NCBI GenBank assembly: GCA_027623555.1
Contig: JAQBSZ010000010.1
Location: forward strand, 46,553 to 110,552
DNA length: 64,000 nt
From: Pseudomonadota bacterium
GTDB lineage: Bacteria > Pseudomonadota > Gammaproteobacteria > Pseudomonadales > Pseudohongiellaceae
Reading direction: 5' to 3'
The stretch's first letter is position 1; each line of letters opens with the position of its first letter. The translations under genes were made by a program, and so were the position numbers. This document shows positions 32,135-44,922 of the stretch, piece after piece. Below the pieces are notes generated by a model. The model was not told where the DNA came from and did no database searches. It saw nothing but the letters and a program-made list of their open reading frames with translations.

Positions 32135-32524
32135 TCACCGGTCGACCTCCACAGAACATAACAAGGGTTGTTCGCACTCTCGAGAGTAGTCGTTGACCTG
32201 GGATGCCTTCGTTTCCGCTACATCCTTACCATAGACTCCGCACACGCCTTTGCCTTCTGTGTGCACCTTCAACATGATCTGGGTCGCTTTTTCGATGTTC
32301 ATATTAAAGAATGAGCGTAGCACATCGACGACAAAATCCATTGGGGTGTAGTCGTCATTAACTAGTATAACCTTGTACAAAGGCGGTCGTTTGAGCTTGG
32401 GTTTTTCTGTAGTTGTGGCAAAACCTGTACCCTGTTCATCTTCACTCCCACTTTGCGAATTCTGCGGGCGCATTGGCAACTTGCTCATTGCAAAAATAGG
32501 GCTTCGTTTGTCGTTAATACTCAT
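32135..32524 (-). CDS. clpS: ClpS, N-degron adaptor for ClpAP
   Basis: Binds N-terminal Leu, Phe, Tyr and Trp and delivers substrates to ClpA. Core motifs: [22 protein letters not shown], with the NDDxTPM pocket, and the [21 protein letters not shown] segment. 129 aa, with an N-terminal extension of ~45 residues, a little longer than E. coli ClpS (106). An internal ATG at codon 13 or 18 could give a shorter form. Confidence 0.95.
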   Translation of the reverse strand: MSINDKRSPIFAMSKLPMRPQNSQSGSEDEQGTGFATTTEKPKLKRPPLYKVILVNDDYTPMDFVVDVLRSFFNMNIEKATQIMLKVHTEGKGVCGVYGKDVAETKASQVNDYSRECEQPLLCSVEVDR

Positions 32525-32824
32525 CGCAGGATCGAACTAAGGTCTCTAGTTACCTAGCCATGCCGAATATTTTGCGCCAGTTTCAAGCCCTTGGAAAGGT
32601 TTTTATAGGCGCCCCAGGTCGCGTATTCGACTCGCTGATTCTAGCATTTATTGGGACTAAGTCCGTAGTTTTCAATCGCTTACGGTGGGCTAGTCGATGC
32701 CTTAAACTGGCAGAGGGCTTTGACATTGAACAAGCTATGGTGTATAGCATCCCTATCAGCCACAGAGCTGCTGCTTGATAAGTAATAAGAAGGCTAAAAA
32801 TAATAAGAAGTACGGAGTATCCCG
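32525..32824. other. Divergent intergenic region between clpS and cspD
   Basis: A 300-bp gap with no gene. It holds the good sigma70-type promoter listed at 32720-32748 for the cold shock gene and must hold the clpS promoter. Nothing else stands out. Confidence 0.6.
32720..32748 (+). promoter_or_regulatory. Sigma70-type promoter for the cold shock gene
   Basis: TTGACA (32720-32725) and TATAGC (32743-32748) are separated by 17 bp. Transcription would start near 32755, giving a leader of ~70 nt before the ATG at 32825. Inferred from consensus match only. Confidence 0.65.
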
Positions 32825-33127
32825 ATGAGTACTGGGCAAGTTAAATGGTTCAATAATGCCAAGGGATTTGGTTTTATTTTGCCTGATGACGGAGGAGATG
32901 ATCTGTTTGCGCACTACTCTGCAATCGGGATGGAAGGATACAAAACCCTCAAGGCGGGCCAACTGGTCTCCTTCGATACAATCGAAGGCCCTAAAGGCTT
33001 GCACGCCGCAAACATCAAACCCGTGTCAGAGTCTGCTGCTGCGTCTGATACTGAAGTAGAAATCCAGGCTACCAATGAGCCTGTCGAAGAAGTAGCCAGC
33101 GAAGAAATTACTAGCGACACGGAATAA
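32825..33127 (+). CDS. cspD: Cold shock domain protein, CspD-like, with acidic tail
   Basis: The first ~66 residues are a cold shock domain with the nucleic acid motifs KGFGFI (RNP1) and DLFAHYSAI (RNP2-like). A ~34-residue tail rich in Glu, Thr and Ser follows (for example [13 protein letters not shown]), which standard CspD (74 aa) lacks to this extent. Its place beside clpS/clpA is the CspD position in Pseudomonas and E. coli. CspD in E. coli inhibits replication; that role here is only inferred. Confidence 0.9.
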   Translation: MSTGQVKWFNNAKGFGFILPDDGGDDLFAHYSAIGMEGYKTLKAGQLVSFDTIEGPKGLHAANIKPVSESAAASDTEVEIQATNEPVEEVASEEITSDTE

Positions 33128-33219
33128 TCTAACCACTCATCAGTTACTCCCCTGCGCGGCTCTTGCTGGTGCCTACGTCCCTAACTCATGGTGGGAGCGG
33201 CTTCGGCCGCTGAGCTGTA

Positions 33220-33762
33220 TTGAAGTCCCAGGTCCTGCTTTTTAACAAACCCTATGGCGTACTCTCGCAATTCACCGGTGAAACGGGACAGCGAACGTTA
33301 GCGGATTACATCGATCGATCTGGATTTTACGCCGCTGGACGATTGGATAAGGACTCCGAGGGATTGTTGCTGCTGACCGATAAAGGGAGACTGCAACAGT
33401 GTATCGCCGAACCTCAATTCAAGACCGCCAAAACTTACCAGGCCCAGGTGGAGCATGAAATAAGTGGGGCGGCCATCGACGCTCTGGCTGCAGGCGTTAA
33501 GCTGAAAGACGGACTCACCCGTCCGGCGCAAGTTCGACTTATCGACCCTCCCTCAATCTGGCAACGAGACCCGCCGATACGCGAAAGGAAATTCATATCC
33601 ACCAGCTGGATAGAAATCGTGTTGACGGAAGGAAAAAACCGGCAGGTTAGAAGGATGACAGCAGCCGTTGGATTCTCAACCCTGCGGCTGATTAGAATTC
33701 AAATTGGTGAATGGAGTCTTGGCAGCTTACAACCCGGTGAATGGGAGCTGACCGAATCCTGA
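33220..33762 (+). CDS. rluE: 23S rRNA pseudouridine synthase RluE-like
   Basis: RsuA/RluB-family synthase without an S4 domain (180 aa), as in RluE, which modifies U2457 of 23S rRNA. The catalytic Asp lies in GRLDKDSEGLLLLT (about 41-54), and KTYQAQVE and GKNRQVRRMTAAVG are family motifs. The start is TTG at 33220, where the conserved LLFNKPYGVLSQF region begins. In E. coli rluE also precedes nudJ-mnmA-hflD-purB; here moaCDE lies between, on the other strand. Confidence 0.9.
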   Translation: MKSQVLLFNKPYGVLSQFTGETGQRTLADYIDRSGFYAAGRLDKDSEGLLLLTDKGRLQQCIAEPQFKTAKTYQAQVEHEISGAAIDALAAGVKLKDGLTRPAQVRLIDPPSIWQRDPPIRERKFISTSWIEIVLTEGKNRQVRRMTAAVGFSTLRLIRIQIGEWSLGSLQPGEWELTES

Positions 33763-33769
33763 GCTAACT

Positions 33770-34246
33770 TCAGTTTTTCGAGGAATTCTGCCACCGCGTG
33801 GTTGCTACATTATCAGCGTCTCTGCTCTCTATCCAGTCACTGCCAGCATCGGTAAGCTGTTTCTTCCAGAATGGCGCTCTGCTTTTCAAAAAGTCCATGA
33901 TGTATTCGGCAGACTCGAAGGCATCCTGCCGATGGGCGCTGGCCGTGCCTACCATCACAATCTGATCGCCCGGCTGCATGGCGCCGACTCGATGAATAAC
34001 CCTGACTCCTGACAGGCGCCACCGACTATTTGCTTCATCGACAATTGACTGCAGGCTTTTCTCAGTCATTCCAGGGTAATGTTCAAGCTGAAGCGCGGTA
34101 ACTGGTCTGGCCGCGGGATCTTCCGGTTCGTGGAATTCCCGGACCAGGCCAGTGAAAGTGACAATTGCGCCGGTATCTCCTGCCAATTCCCTGAGGTGGC
34201 GGTATTCTACAGCCAGGTCAAAATCATCAGTTTGAATCGAGATCAT
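33770..34246 (-). CDS. moaE: Molybdopterin synthase catalytic subunit MoaE
   Basis: Converts cyclic pyranopterin monophosphate to molybdopterin with sulfur from MoaD. 158 aa with GAIVTFTGLVREF, the HRVGAMQPGDQIVMV segment and the catalytic Lys region DFLKSRAPFWKKQ. It starts 3 bp after moaD. Last gene of a moaC-moaD-moaE operon. Confidence 0.94.
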   Translation of the reverse strand: MISIQTDDFDLAVEYRHLRELAGDTGAIVTFTGLVREFHEPEDPAARPVTALQLEHYPGMTEKSLQSIVDEANSRWRLSGVRVIHRVGAMQPGDQIVMVGTASAHRQDAFESAEYIMDFLKSRAPFWKKQLTDAGSDWIESRDADNVATTRWQNSSKN

Positions 34247-34249
34247 TTT

Positions 34250-34504
34250 TCAGCCGCCTGTCATTGGAGGAAAGAATGCTACTTCATCATCCTCGGAAAG
34301 CCTGTAGTCTTTATCCACAACAGTTTGATTTACCGCTACTAGTACTTTGCGGTCTGCGTCCAATATTGGTTTGAACAACGGATTGATCGTGCTCAGGTGA
34401 CGCATTAAATCAGCCACACTCGCTACCGATTCGGGTAATTCCAACTGCTCGTGGTCCTTATCCAGGGCTTCTCGAATACTGGCAAAATAGTGAATGCTTA
34501 GCAT
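34250..34504 (-). CDS. moaD: Molybdopterin synthase sulfur carrier MoaD
   Basis: Ubiquitin-like sulfur carrier of 84 aa ending in FFPPMTGG. The C-terminal Gly-Gly becomes a thiocarboxylate. It is between moaC (15 bp) and moaE (3 bp) on the same strand. Confidence 0.94.
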   Translation of the reverse strand: MLSIHYFASIREALDKDHEQLELPESVASVADLMRHLSTINPLFKPILDADRKVLVAVNQTVVDKDYRLSEDDEVAFFPPMTGG

Positions 34505-34519
34505 AGTGCACCAACAGGT

Positions 34520-35008
34520 TTATCTGGCTGACTCTGCACGTTGATAGTGACCGCTCCTGCCGCCGGATTTTTCGATCAGGCAAATTCCCTCGATAACCAT
34601 ATCCTTATCGACAGCCTTGCACATGTCATAGATTGTTAACGCGGCCACCGACACGGCCGTTAGCGCTTCCATTTCTACTCCGGTGCTACCATTAACCTTA
34701 CAGCGTGCACTAATTTCAATCAGCGAGTTATCGCTGTCCAGCGTCAATTCGACAGCAACCGAAGAGAGCAGCAACGGATGACAAAGCGGTATCAGCTGAG
34801 AACAACTCTTCGCCGCCTGTATCCCGGCAATCCTGGCTACGCTCAATACATCGCCTTTCTTATGCCCGCCACTGGCCACAAGCTGCAAGGTCTCGGCATG
34901 CATTCTGACTCTGCCCCGGGCAACTGCAACACGCGGCGTAGTGGGTTTATCCCCTACATCAACCATGCGGGAATTTCCCTGGCTATCAATGTGGCTTAGC
35001 TTACTCAT
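34520..35008 (-). CDS. moaC: Cyclic pyranopterin monophosphate synthase MoaC
   Basis: Second enzyme of molybdenum cofactor synthesis. Family motifs [19 protein letters not shown] at the start, [28 protein letters not shown] and [23 protein letters not shown]. 162 aa. First gene of moaCDE. The moaA and moaB genes that open the pathway are not in the window. Confidence 0.95.
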   Translation of the reverse strand: MSKLSHIDSQGNSRMVDVGDKPTTPRVAVARGRVRMHAETLQLVASGGHKKGDVLSVARIAGIQAAKSCSQLIPLCHPLLLSSVAVELTLDSDNSLIEISARCKVNGSTGVEMEALTAVSVAALTIYDMCKAVDKDMVIEGICLIEKSGGRSGHYQRAESAR

Positions 35009-35156
35009 ATTTTTAATTCCTGAAACGCCATTATCCTCTTTTGCCGGCTCCAGCTAAAGACAAAGCTTAGAAAAAGAGTGAGTAGTAGATTATAGGACAT
35101 TGATCAAGCAAGGTTTTAGAGTATAGCATTGCCGTTTTTTTCGAAACAATGAACCC

Positions 35157-35600
35157 ATGGACCAATCACCGCACATTACCGTTGCAGTAGTCGTTGAACA
35201 GAAAGGTCAGTTTCTTATGGTGCGTGAAAAAGCCGCCGGCCTGATAGTTTATAATCAACCCGCCGGCCATCTCCAAGTGAAAGAGTCATTAGTTGCCGCC
35301 GCGGAGCGAGAAACTCTGGAAGAGACCGGCTGGAAGGTCAGCGTAAGTCACTTGCTAGGCATCTATCACTTTACTTCGAATCAGGATGGTAATTGTTACG
35401 TAAGACTTTGTTTTATAGCCGAGCCAGTTTGTCACATGCCGGATCGAGAACTCGACACGGGGATTCTCGAAGCGCTGTGGTTAACTATTGACCAGCTAAG
35501 AACACTGGAGCAGGATTTGCGCAGTCCTGGTGTTTTGCAGGTGCTCGAAGATTACCAGCAAGGCATTCGCTATCCGCTGCACCTGATAAAGAACCTGTAA
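35157..35600 (+). CDS. nudJ: NUDIX hydrolase NudJ-like
   Basis: 147-aa phosphohydrolase with a full Nudix box at residues 37-59 (G-x5-E-x7-RE-x2-EE-x-GW), including [11 protein letters not shown]. coli NudJ acts on HMP-PP and other nucleoside and thiamine-pathway phosphates; the substrate here is inferred from position, since nudJ precedes mnmA in many gammaproteobacteria. It is 4 bp before mnmA. Confidence 0.9.
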   Translation: MDQSPHITVAVVVEQKGQFLMVREKAAGLIVYNQPAGHLQVKESLVAAAERETLEETGWKVSVSHLLGIYHFTSNQDGNCYVRLCFIAEPVCHMPDRELDTGILEALWLTIDQLRTLEQDLRSPGVLQVLEDYQQGIRYPLHLIKNL

Positions 35601-35604
35601 CGAA

Positions 35605-36720
35605 ATGACAAGTCTCCCGAACGAGCACGACCCAGCAGACACACGTGTCATCGTTGGCATGTCTGGCGGTGTCGATTCTTCAGTGGCCGCACACCTGCTG
35701 AAACAGCAGGGCTACCAGGTCGAAGGATTATTCATGCGCAACTGGGAAGACGATGATGGCACAGAATACTGTACCGCCATGACCGACCTGATGGATGCGC
35801 AGTCTGTTTGTGACGCGCTGGATATCGATCTGCGTACGGTAAATTTCGCTGCCGAGTACTGGGACAACGTATTCGAACATTTCTTGCGCGAATACAAGTC
35901 TGGCCGTACGCCAAATCCTGATGTGCTGTGCAATCGAGAGATCAAGTTTAAGGCCTTTCTCGATCATGCCAGGGAATTGGGAGCTGATTACATCGCGACC
36001 GGCCACTATGTGCGCAAACGGGAGACCGGTTCAGAAACTCACCTGCTGAAAGGCCTGGACGGGAACAAGGATCAAACTTATTTCCTCTGCGAAGTTGATG
36101 AAGCTTGCCTTCATAACTCTCTGTTTCCTATAGGGGAATTAGCTAAATCTGAAGTCAGGAGAATCGCCACTGAACTTGGCTTGGCAACCCGCGACAAGAA
36201 AGACAGCACGGGAATCTGCTTTATCGGTGAAAGAAAATTCAAGGATTTTCTCGAGCGTTATCTGCCTGCGCAGCCCGGTGATATCGAGAGCAACGATGGC
36301 GATAAACTGGGCAGACACGCGGGACTGATGTTTTACACCTACGGCCAACGCCAGGGGCTTGGTATAGGCGGTGTTCAGAATCGTGCCGAAGCAGCCTGGT
36401 ATGTGGTAGGAAAAGATCTGGGAAGAAATGTCCTGGTGGTCGGCCAGGGCAATGAAAATCATAACCTTTTTTCCAGCAGACTACATGCCGAGCAGCCGAG
36501 CTGGATCAATAGCCAGGCCCCTGCTTTGCCGCTACAGTGCTCGGCGAAGATTCGTTATCGGCAAACTGACCAGACCTGTCAGGTAACGCGCTTGTCCAAT
36601 GGCTCGTTGGAAGTTAATTTCGATTCACCACAACGCGCTGTAACTCCTGGACAATACATCGTTTTTTATGTGGATGATCGTTGCCTGGGAGGGGCGATTA
36701 TTGAACAATTCCTCAACTAG
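35605..36720 (+). CDS. mnmA: tRNA-specific 2-thiouridylase MnmA
   Basis: Thiolates U34 of tRNA-Lys, -Glu and -Gln using sulfur passed through TusBCDE. PP-loop [16 protein letters not shown] (about 18-33), catalytic Cys in [12 protein letters not shown] and second Cys in [12 protein letters not shown], and a C-terminal beta-barrel. 371 aa is normal. Probably in one operon with nudJ and hflD. Confidence 0.96.
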   Translation: MTSLPNEHDPADTRVIVGMSGGVDSSVAAHLLKQQGYQVEGLFMRNWEDDDGTEYCTAMTDLMDAQSVCDALDIDLRTVNFAAEYWDNVFEHFLREYKSGRTPNPDVLCNREIKFKAFLDHARELGADYIATGHYVRKRETGSETHLLKGLDGNKDQTYFLCEVDEACLHNSLFPIGELAKSEVRRIATELGLATRDKKDSTGICFIGERKFKDFLERYLPAQPGDIESNDGDKLGRHAGLMFYTYGQRQGLGIGGVQNRAEAAWYVVGKDLGRNVLVVGQGNENHNLFSSRLHAEQPSWINSQAPALPLQCSAKIRYRQTDQTCQVTRLSNGSLEVNFDSPQRAVTPGQYIVFYVDDRCLGGAIIEQFLN

Positions 36721-37384
36721 GTTCAGTCGTTGGGAGTACCAGAATATTGCGCTGGCGGCCGTCGCGCAGAGCGCCGTGCTGGTCCATAGCCTGGCAACAA
36801 TAGGCTGCGCTCCCGAACCGGAGCTGCGCGCATGTATAAATCCTCTGCTTGTTCTCAATCCAGGTTCGACCGCGGAAATCTATCCCCGGATCAGCGAGCT
36901 AGGTCTGGGGCTTCGTACGCTGCAGGCTATATTCTCCAGTGACAAAGTCAGGGAAAATGGCGAGGTAATTCGCTACACACTGGGAATTCTGATGTTGCGA
37001 AATCGCTTGCATGCCAACCCGGCGATGCAGAATACCATTCGACAGCGCCTGCAGGCTGTGTCACCCCTACCTGAAATCCATTCCGTGGAATCTGCCGAGA
37101 ACGAGGCAGCCCATTCCCGGCAAGAGCAGATTTTTCAGCAGCTAGCAGCAATTTATCAAGATACAATCAGCACGCTGTCATATCGCATCCAGGTCCAGGG
37201 GAATGTTGAGCATCTGAAGGATGACAACATAGCGAAGCGGATCCGTACCCTGCTATTGGCGGGCATCAGATCCTCTGTGTTGTGGTATCAGCTAGGGGGT
37301 CGCCGCTGGCGTCTGGTTTTTTATCGTAAACGGATTCAGACAACAGCTGGCAATATAAGGCGCAAACTCATCGCATCTGTATAG
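36701..37384 (+). CDS. hflD: High frequency lysogenization protein HflD homologue
   Basis: Helical, membrane-associated protein found between mnmA and purB. In E. coli HflD binds phage CII; its host role is unclear. The HflD-like core starts with [20 protein letters not shown] and contains GLRTLQAIF and [14 protein letters not shown] set the start at TTG 36701, giving 227 aa, because a strong GGGAGGGG ribosome site sits just before it. The frame is open from an ATG at 36668, which would add 11 residues inside mnmA. Confidence 0.85.
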   Translation: MNNSSTRFSRWEYQNIALAAVAQSAVLVHSLATIGCAPEPELRACINPLLVLNPGSTAEIYPRISELGLGLRTLQAIFSSDKVRENGEVIRYTLGILMLRNRLHANPAMQNTIRQRLQAVSPLPEIHSVESAENEAAHSRQEQIFQQLAAIYQDTISTLSYRIQVQGNVEHLKDDNIAKRIRTLLLAGIRSSVLWYQLGGRRWRLVFYRKRIQTTAGNIRRKLIASV

Positions 37385-39960
<2,576 letters not shown>

Positions 39961-40068
39961 AATGGGGCCTGCAGCCTGCAAATAGGGCCTGAAAATACAA
40001 AGTGTGATGCATATAGCACTTTAAAATAATATAAATATCAATTAGATATAGTCGTTGTCTTTCCTAAC

Positions 40069-40686
40069 TTATAAAGACAAGTCTCGATTGCTTGCTCGGC
40101 AGAATTCCTGCCTGAGTTCAGTGTAGGTCTGCACGGAAGGAAATTGCGGAAACTCGGCGATGACGTTTGCCGGAGCCTTGAATAAGATACCTGCATCCGC
40201 CTCGGCGAGCATTGTGGTGTCGTTATAGGAGTCGCCCGCTGCAATCACCCGAAAGTTCAGACTATGGAATGCCTTCACGCATTGCCGCTTGGGATCTTGC
40301 TGCCGCAATTTGTAGTCCACGATAGTGCCACTGTCATCAGCAATCAGCCGGTGACAGAACAGCGTGGGAAAATCCAGCTGGCGCATTAATGGATGAGAAA
40401 ACTCATAGAAAGTATCTGAAAGAATAACCACCTGAAAGCGCTCCTTCAGCCAATCTATGAAGTCTTTAGCACCTTCCATTGGGGCCATAGTGGCAATGAC
40501 CTTCTGGATATCAGGCAGACCCAGCTGATGTTCCTGCAACAGGCGCAGGCGCTGTTTCATTAGCACATCGTAGTCCGGGATGTCGCGCGTGGTTGCGCGC
40601 AGCGCGTCAATTCCGGTTTGCTCGGCGAAGCCGATCCAGATTTCCGGTATCAGCACTCCTTCGAGGTCGAGACAGGCAATTTCCAT
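40069..40686 (-). CDS. thrH: Phosphoserine phosphatase / homoserine phosphotransferase ThrH
   Basis: HAD-superfamily enzyme that can move phosphate from phosphoserine to homoserine in P. aeruginosa. Motif I is LDLEGVLIPEIW (DxEG, as in ThrH, rather than the DxDG of SerB), motif II LSDTFYEF, motif IV GDSYNDTTML. 205 aa matches ThrH. It is divergent from cysH, the same pairing as in Pseudomonas. Confidence 0.93.
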   Translation of the reverse strand: MEIACLDLEGVLIPEIWIGFAEQTGIDALRATTRDIPDYDVLMKQRLRLLQEHQLGLPDIQKVIATMAPMEGAKDFIDWLKERFQVVILSDTFYEFSHPLMRQLDFPTLFCHRLIADDSGTIVDYKLRQQDPKRQCVKAFHSLNFRVIAAGDSYNDTTMLAEADAGILFKAPANVIAEFPQFPSVQTYTELRQEFCRASNRDLSL

Positions 40687-41003
40687 GACTACTACAGCTC
40701 CTTGGGAACCCGAAAAAGCGACAATTTAGCAGATACAATTGCCGCGTAACAGGAATACTCGCCTGGATAAATCTTGCGTGCTACTAGATATGGCAATACT
40801 TTGTCATTTGTCGCCCATATGTTGTGCACGTATCGCATTTAGACAGTCTAAGTGATTAATTTTATTGAATTTTTCACGTGAAACATTACTTTATAATTTC
40901 CTCGCTGGAGACTCGCTAAAGCTGGTTACTTTACCGCTGACACCAAATAGCGGAGAATGTCGGCCGTCCCTGAGCCGACCCATTTAACACAAGCTGATTC
41001 ACC
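40687..41003. other. Divergent thrH/cysH intergenic region
   Basis: A 317-bp regulatory gap. It contains TATAAT at 40892-40897 pointing toward cysH, and a 16-bp palindromic site at 40870-40885 just upstream of it, listed separately. A CysB binding region is expected here because cysH is a CysB target in related bacteria, but I cannot define one. Confidence 0.5.
40870..40885. promoter_or_regulatory. parS-like palindrome in the thrH/cysH gap
   Basis: TTTTTCACGTGAAACA matches the ParB-binding parS consensus TGTTTCACGTGAAACA at 15 of 16 positions. The central TTTCACGTGAAA (40872-40883) is a perfect palindrome. It could be a ParB site or an operator for a regulator of cysH or thrH, since it lies just upstream of a TATAAT. 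Confidence 0.5.
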
Positions 41004-41759
41004 ATGGCGCCATACCGCCAGGATGCCCTCATGCTAAGTAGTAATGAAATCCAGGAACTCAATGCCAGCCTGCAGGACAGCCAGCCCAAGGAAGTACTCA
41101 AGCAGGCCCTGGCACTGTTCCCGAACGCGGCGATCTCCTTCAGCGGCGCTGAAGATGTGCTATTGATCGAGTTGGCCAGCAAACTCCCGACCATGCCAGC
41201 GATATTCACACTGGATACTGGCCGCCTGCATCCAGAGACCTACCGCTTTATTGAGCGCATCAGGCAGCACTATGACACCCCTGTCGAGGTCCTTTTCCCG
41301 GATGCGGATAAACTTGAAAAGTTAGTTAAAACTAAAGGCTTATACAGTTTTTTTGAAGATGGTCATGAAGAGTGCTGCGGCATTCGCAAAGTGGAGCCCA
41401 TGCGCAGAAGGATACGCGACCTCGATGCCTGGATCACCGGACAGCGGCGCGATCAAAGCCCCTCCCGGTCAGAAGTTGCGATCGTTGAACTCGATACCAA
41501 CTTCAGCACGGAGTCTCACTCCGTAATCAAGGTCAATCCGCTTGCAAACTGGAACTCAGCCGACGTTTGGAATTACCTGCGCCTGTTCGATGTGCCCTAC
41601 AATGAGTTACATGACCGAGGCTATGTGAGCATCGGCTGCGAGCCCTGCACCAGAGCCATTGGTCCGAACCAGCATGAGCGCGAGGGTCGTTGGTGGTGGG
41701 AAGAAGAGACGATCAAGGAATGTGGCCTGCATTTGCCCGGAACCAAGATCCAAAACTAG
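41004..41759 (+). CDS. cysH: Assimilatory APS-type sulfate reductase CysH (Fe-S form)
   Basis: Reduces activated sulfate to sulfite. The protein (251 aa) has Cys124-Cys125 and Cys212-x2-Cys215, the four ligands of a [4Fe-4S] cluster, and the catalytic Cys240 in KECGLHLPG. This Cys set marks the APS reductase type found in Pseudomonas; the PAPS enzyme of E. coli lacks the cluster. An in-frame ATG at 41031 is an alternative start. Divergent from thrH and convergent with cysB. Confidence 0.95.
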   Translation: MAPYRQDALMLSSNEIQELNASLQDSQPKEVLKQALALFPNAAISFSGAEDVLLIELASKLPTMPAIFTLDTGRLHPETYRFIERIRQHYDTPVEVLFPDADKLEKLVKTKGLYSFFEDGHEECCGIRKVEPMRRRIRDLDAWITGQRRDQSPSRSEVAIVELDTNFSTESHSVIKVNPLANWNSADVWNYLRLFDVPYNELHDRGYVSIGCEPCTRAIGPNQHEREGRWWWEEETIKECGLHLPGTKIQN

Positions 41760-41831
41760 CCGGTCTCAGATTAACTAATTGCTCAGAGGATCCTCAGGTT
41801 TTCTCCCTAGCCTCTTGAAATTACAATGATT

Positions 41832-42833
<1,002 letters not shown>

Positions 42834-42952
42834 TTAAAACCATTATTCTAAATGGTTATAAAAATATGACAAAACATTCCTTTATAGAATACTTAGGGCT
42901 CTTTAACTTGCGCGCTTCATGCCTTGTCTGACCGCTTAAACCTCTTGAGATT

Positions 42953-43753
42953 ATGGAACTACTGCTACACATCCTGGCCGGCGCTGGCGTCGGTTTTGCC
43001 ATTGGCCTGACTGGCGTCGGTGGAGGTTCACTGATGACCCCTTTACTGCTGGTTTTCGGCTATCCGGTACCCGTCGCGATCGGCACCGACCTGCTCTATG
43101 CGGCCATCACCAAGGTTGGTGGCGCCGTTTCCCACCACCAGCGCGGTAACGTAGATTGGAAGATCGTCACCCTGCTGGCGCTGGGTAGCATCCCGGCCTC
43201 GATTCTCTTGCACTTTCTGTTACTCAATTCCCGATTTCAGGAGTCTCCGGAATTCGAAGAACTCCTGACCTTTAGTTTAGGTGTGATGTTAATAGTTACA
43301 GCTATCATTTTGATTTTTAGAGATAAAGTTAGGTCAAATGCCGCCGAAGAAAGACCGCAATTGTTGATGCGCCCGCTGCATACGCACCGCAGTGCAGTGA
43401 CTATGGTCATGGGGCTACTGCTTGGGGCCTGTGTGACACTGTCTTCCGTCGGTGCCGGTGCCTTCGGGGCCGCAATCCTGCTGACTATCTATAGCCAGAC
43501 TGCCGCTGTCCGTATCATTGGTACCGATATCGCTCACGCGGTCCCGCTTACATTTATTGCAGGACTGGGATACCTCATCGCCGGTTACGTGGATCTGTTC
43601 CTGCTGGGTACCTTGCTCATCGGCTCGCTGCCCGCTATTCATCTGGGATCTCGCCTCAGTGGCCAGGTGCCTGAGCGGATACTCCAGCACCTGTTGGCAG
43701 CGCTGTTGCTCGGGTTGGGGGGTTACTATAGTTTACTGCAGGTTTTAAATTAG
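42953..43753 (+). CDS. TauE/SafE-family sulfite/sulfonate exporter-like permease
   Basis: A 266-aa integral membrane protein with about 7-8 hydrophobic helices and the family's glycine-rich GVGGGSLMTPLLLVFGYP (about 21-38) and VGAGAFGAAILL in the second half. It is divergent from cysB with a 137-bp gap, so CysB control is plausible. Members of this family move sulfite, sulfoacetate or related anions; the substrate here is inferred from the cysH/cysB context. Confidence 0.85.
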   Translation: MELLLHILAGAGVGFAIGLTGVGGGSLMTPLLLVFGYPVPVAIGTDLLYAAITKVGGAVSHHQRGNVDWKIVTLLALGSIPASILLHFLLLNSRFQESPEFEELLTFSLGVMLIVTAIILIFRDKVRSNAAEERPQLLMRPLHTHRSAVTMVMGLLLGACVTLSSVGAGAFGAAILLTIYSQTAAVRIIGTDIAHAVPLTFIAGLGYLIAGYVDLFLLGTLLIGSLPAIHLGSRLSGQVPERILQHLLAALLLGLGGYYSLLQVLN

Positions 43754-43783
43754 AAAAACAATATATCTATTTGTTATTGTTTG

Positions 43784-44689
43784 TTAATTATTTGCTACTC
43801 CATGGGGAACATGGCCGGTTGCTACGTGATTGCTGGCTGATTCACAGTGCCCCTGCTGGTCATCAAAGAACACATCAGCGTCGAATGCCCGGAGGAATTG
43901 ACCCTTATCGAGTCCGCCAAGGAATAAGGACTCATCGATGCGGATATTCCAGGCTCGCAAAGTGCGAACTACGCGTTCATGCGCAGGTGCTGCCCGGGCT
44001 GTCACCAGGCAAGTCCGGATAGGTACCTCACCCACCGGAAAGGCGCTTTGAATCTGCTGCACTGAAGCCAGGAAGGACTTGAAGGGTCCACCGCTCAGAG
44101 GTTCGTTCGCTGCTTCGCGTTCATTCTTAGTAAAGGCTTCTAAGCCGCTGTCTTTGTATATTTTTTCAGATTCATCTGAGAACAAAACAGCATCTCCATC
44201 GAAGGCGATTTTGAGGAGATTCCGCTGCGCGGCAGACTTCTTGGACGGCAGTATGGTTGCCGCCGCGACGCCCAGGTCCAGGGCCTGGCGCACGTCGGCA
44301 CCATCGGTTGAGAGAAACAGATGGCTATTAAAGGCCGGTATGTAGCGATAGGGACTGTCTCCCCCGCAGAATGCCGCCCGGCTGATATCCAGACCATAGT
44401 GTTGAATCGAATTGAATACCCTGAGCCCGGTGTCAGCACTGTTTCGAGACAGCAGAATCACTTCCACCGGAGACTGGTCTAACAACTCATTCAGGCGCAG
44501 CAACTTCTGCACCAGAGAGAACGCGACACCGTGTTCCAATGGTTCGTCTTCATGGGCGATCTGGTATTCCTGGTAGGCGTCCAATCCCTGTTCCTGGAAC
44601 ACCCGATGACTGTCATCCAGATCAAACAATGCGCGTGAAGAAATGGCTATAACCAGCGGATCTATCTTGGGTTGCATCTTGGCTTTCAT
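43784..44689 (-). CDS. 5'-nucleotidase (cytosolic cN-I-like family)
   Basis: 301-aa protein of the PF06189 5'-nucleotidase family. Seen: SSRALFDLDDSHRVF near the N-terminus with the DLDD nucleophile region, VILLSRNSADTGLRVFNSI, AFDGDAVLFSDESE, and FLGGLDKGQFLRAFDADVFFDDQQGH near the C-terminus. It should hydrolyse nucleoside monophosphates. It is a single gene between the TauE-like gene and the patatin gene. Confidence 0.88.
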   Translation of the reverse strand: MKAKMQPKIDPLVIAISSRALFDLDDSHRVFQEQGLDAYQEYQIAHEDEPLEHGVAFSLVQKLLRLNELLDQSPVEVILLSRNSADTGLRVFNSIQHYGLDISRAAFCGGDSPYRYIPAFNSHLFLSTDGADVRQALDLGVAAATILPSKKSAAQRNLLKIAFDGDAVLFSDESEKIYKDSGLEAFTKNEREAANEPLSGGPFKSFLASVQQIQSAFPVGEVPIRTCLVTARAAPAHERVVRTLRAWNIRIDESLFLGGLDKGQFLRAFDADVFFDDQQGHCESASNHVATGHVPHGVANN

Positions 44690-44823
44690 AGTAACTTCTA
44701 TCCCTGTCCTGGCCAGTGATAAGCCAGCTCCATGTTAATAGTCTGCCAGTAGATTTGCTACGACCGGCGCAGACATTAGTGCTTCGAGTGCTTATCATGT
44801 TCGGCCATTGCACCAGGCCGGAA

Positions 44824-44920
44824 ACTGGCCGATAGCCTGAATCTGACCGATAGCCTTACACTCTGACCGATAGCCTTACACTCTGACCGATAGCCTTACA
44901 CTCTGACCGATAGCCTTACA
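44824..44920. repeat. 20-bp tandem repeat directly before the patatin start codon
   Basis: Four 20-bp units begin at 44841, 44861, 44881 and 44901. The last three are identical (CTCTGACCGATAGCCTTACA); the first differs at one base. A degenerate fifth copy lies at 44824-44840. The array ends 2 bp before the ATG at 44923, so it takes the place of the ribosome site. No spacers, so not CRISPR. Confidence 0.92.
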
Positions 44921-44922
44921 CG

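Noticed and set aside
36668..36700. ATG start for hflD at 36668
   Set aside because: It lies well inside mnmA with no ribosome site, whereas TTG 36701 has a strong GGGAGGGG just upstream.
40055..40080. Hairpin TTGTCTTT/AAAGACAA at the end of thrH as a terminator
   Set aside because: The stem overlaps the last codons of thrH and has no T-tract on either strand.
44824..44920. CRISPR array or coding repeat
   Set aside because: No spacers, and the repeats lie outside the reading frame upstream of an ATG.
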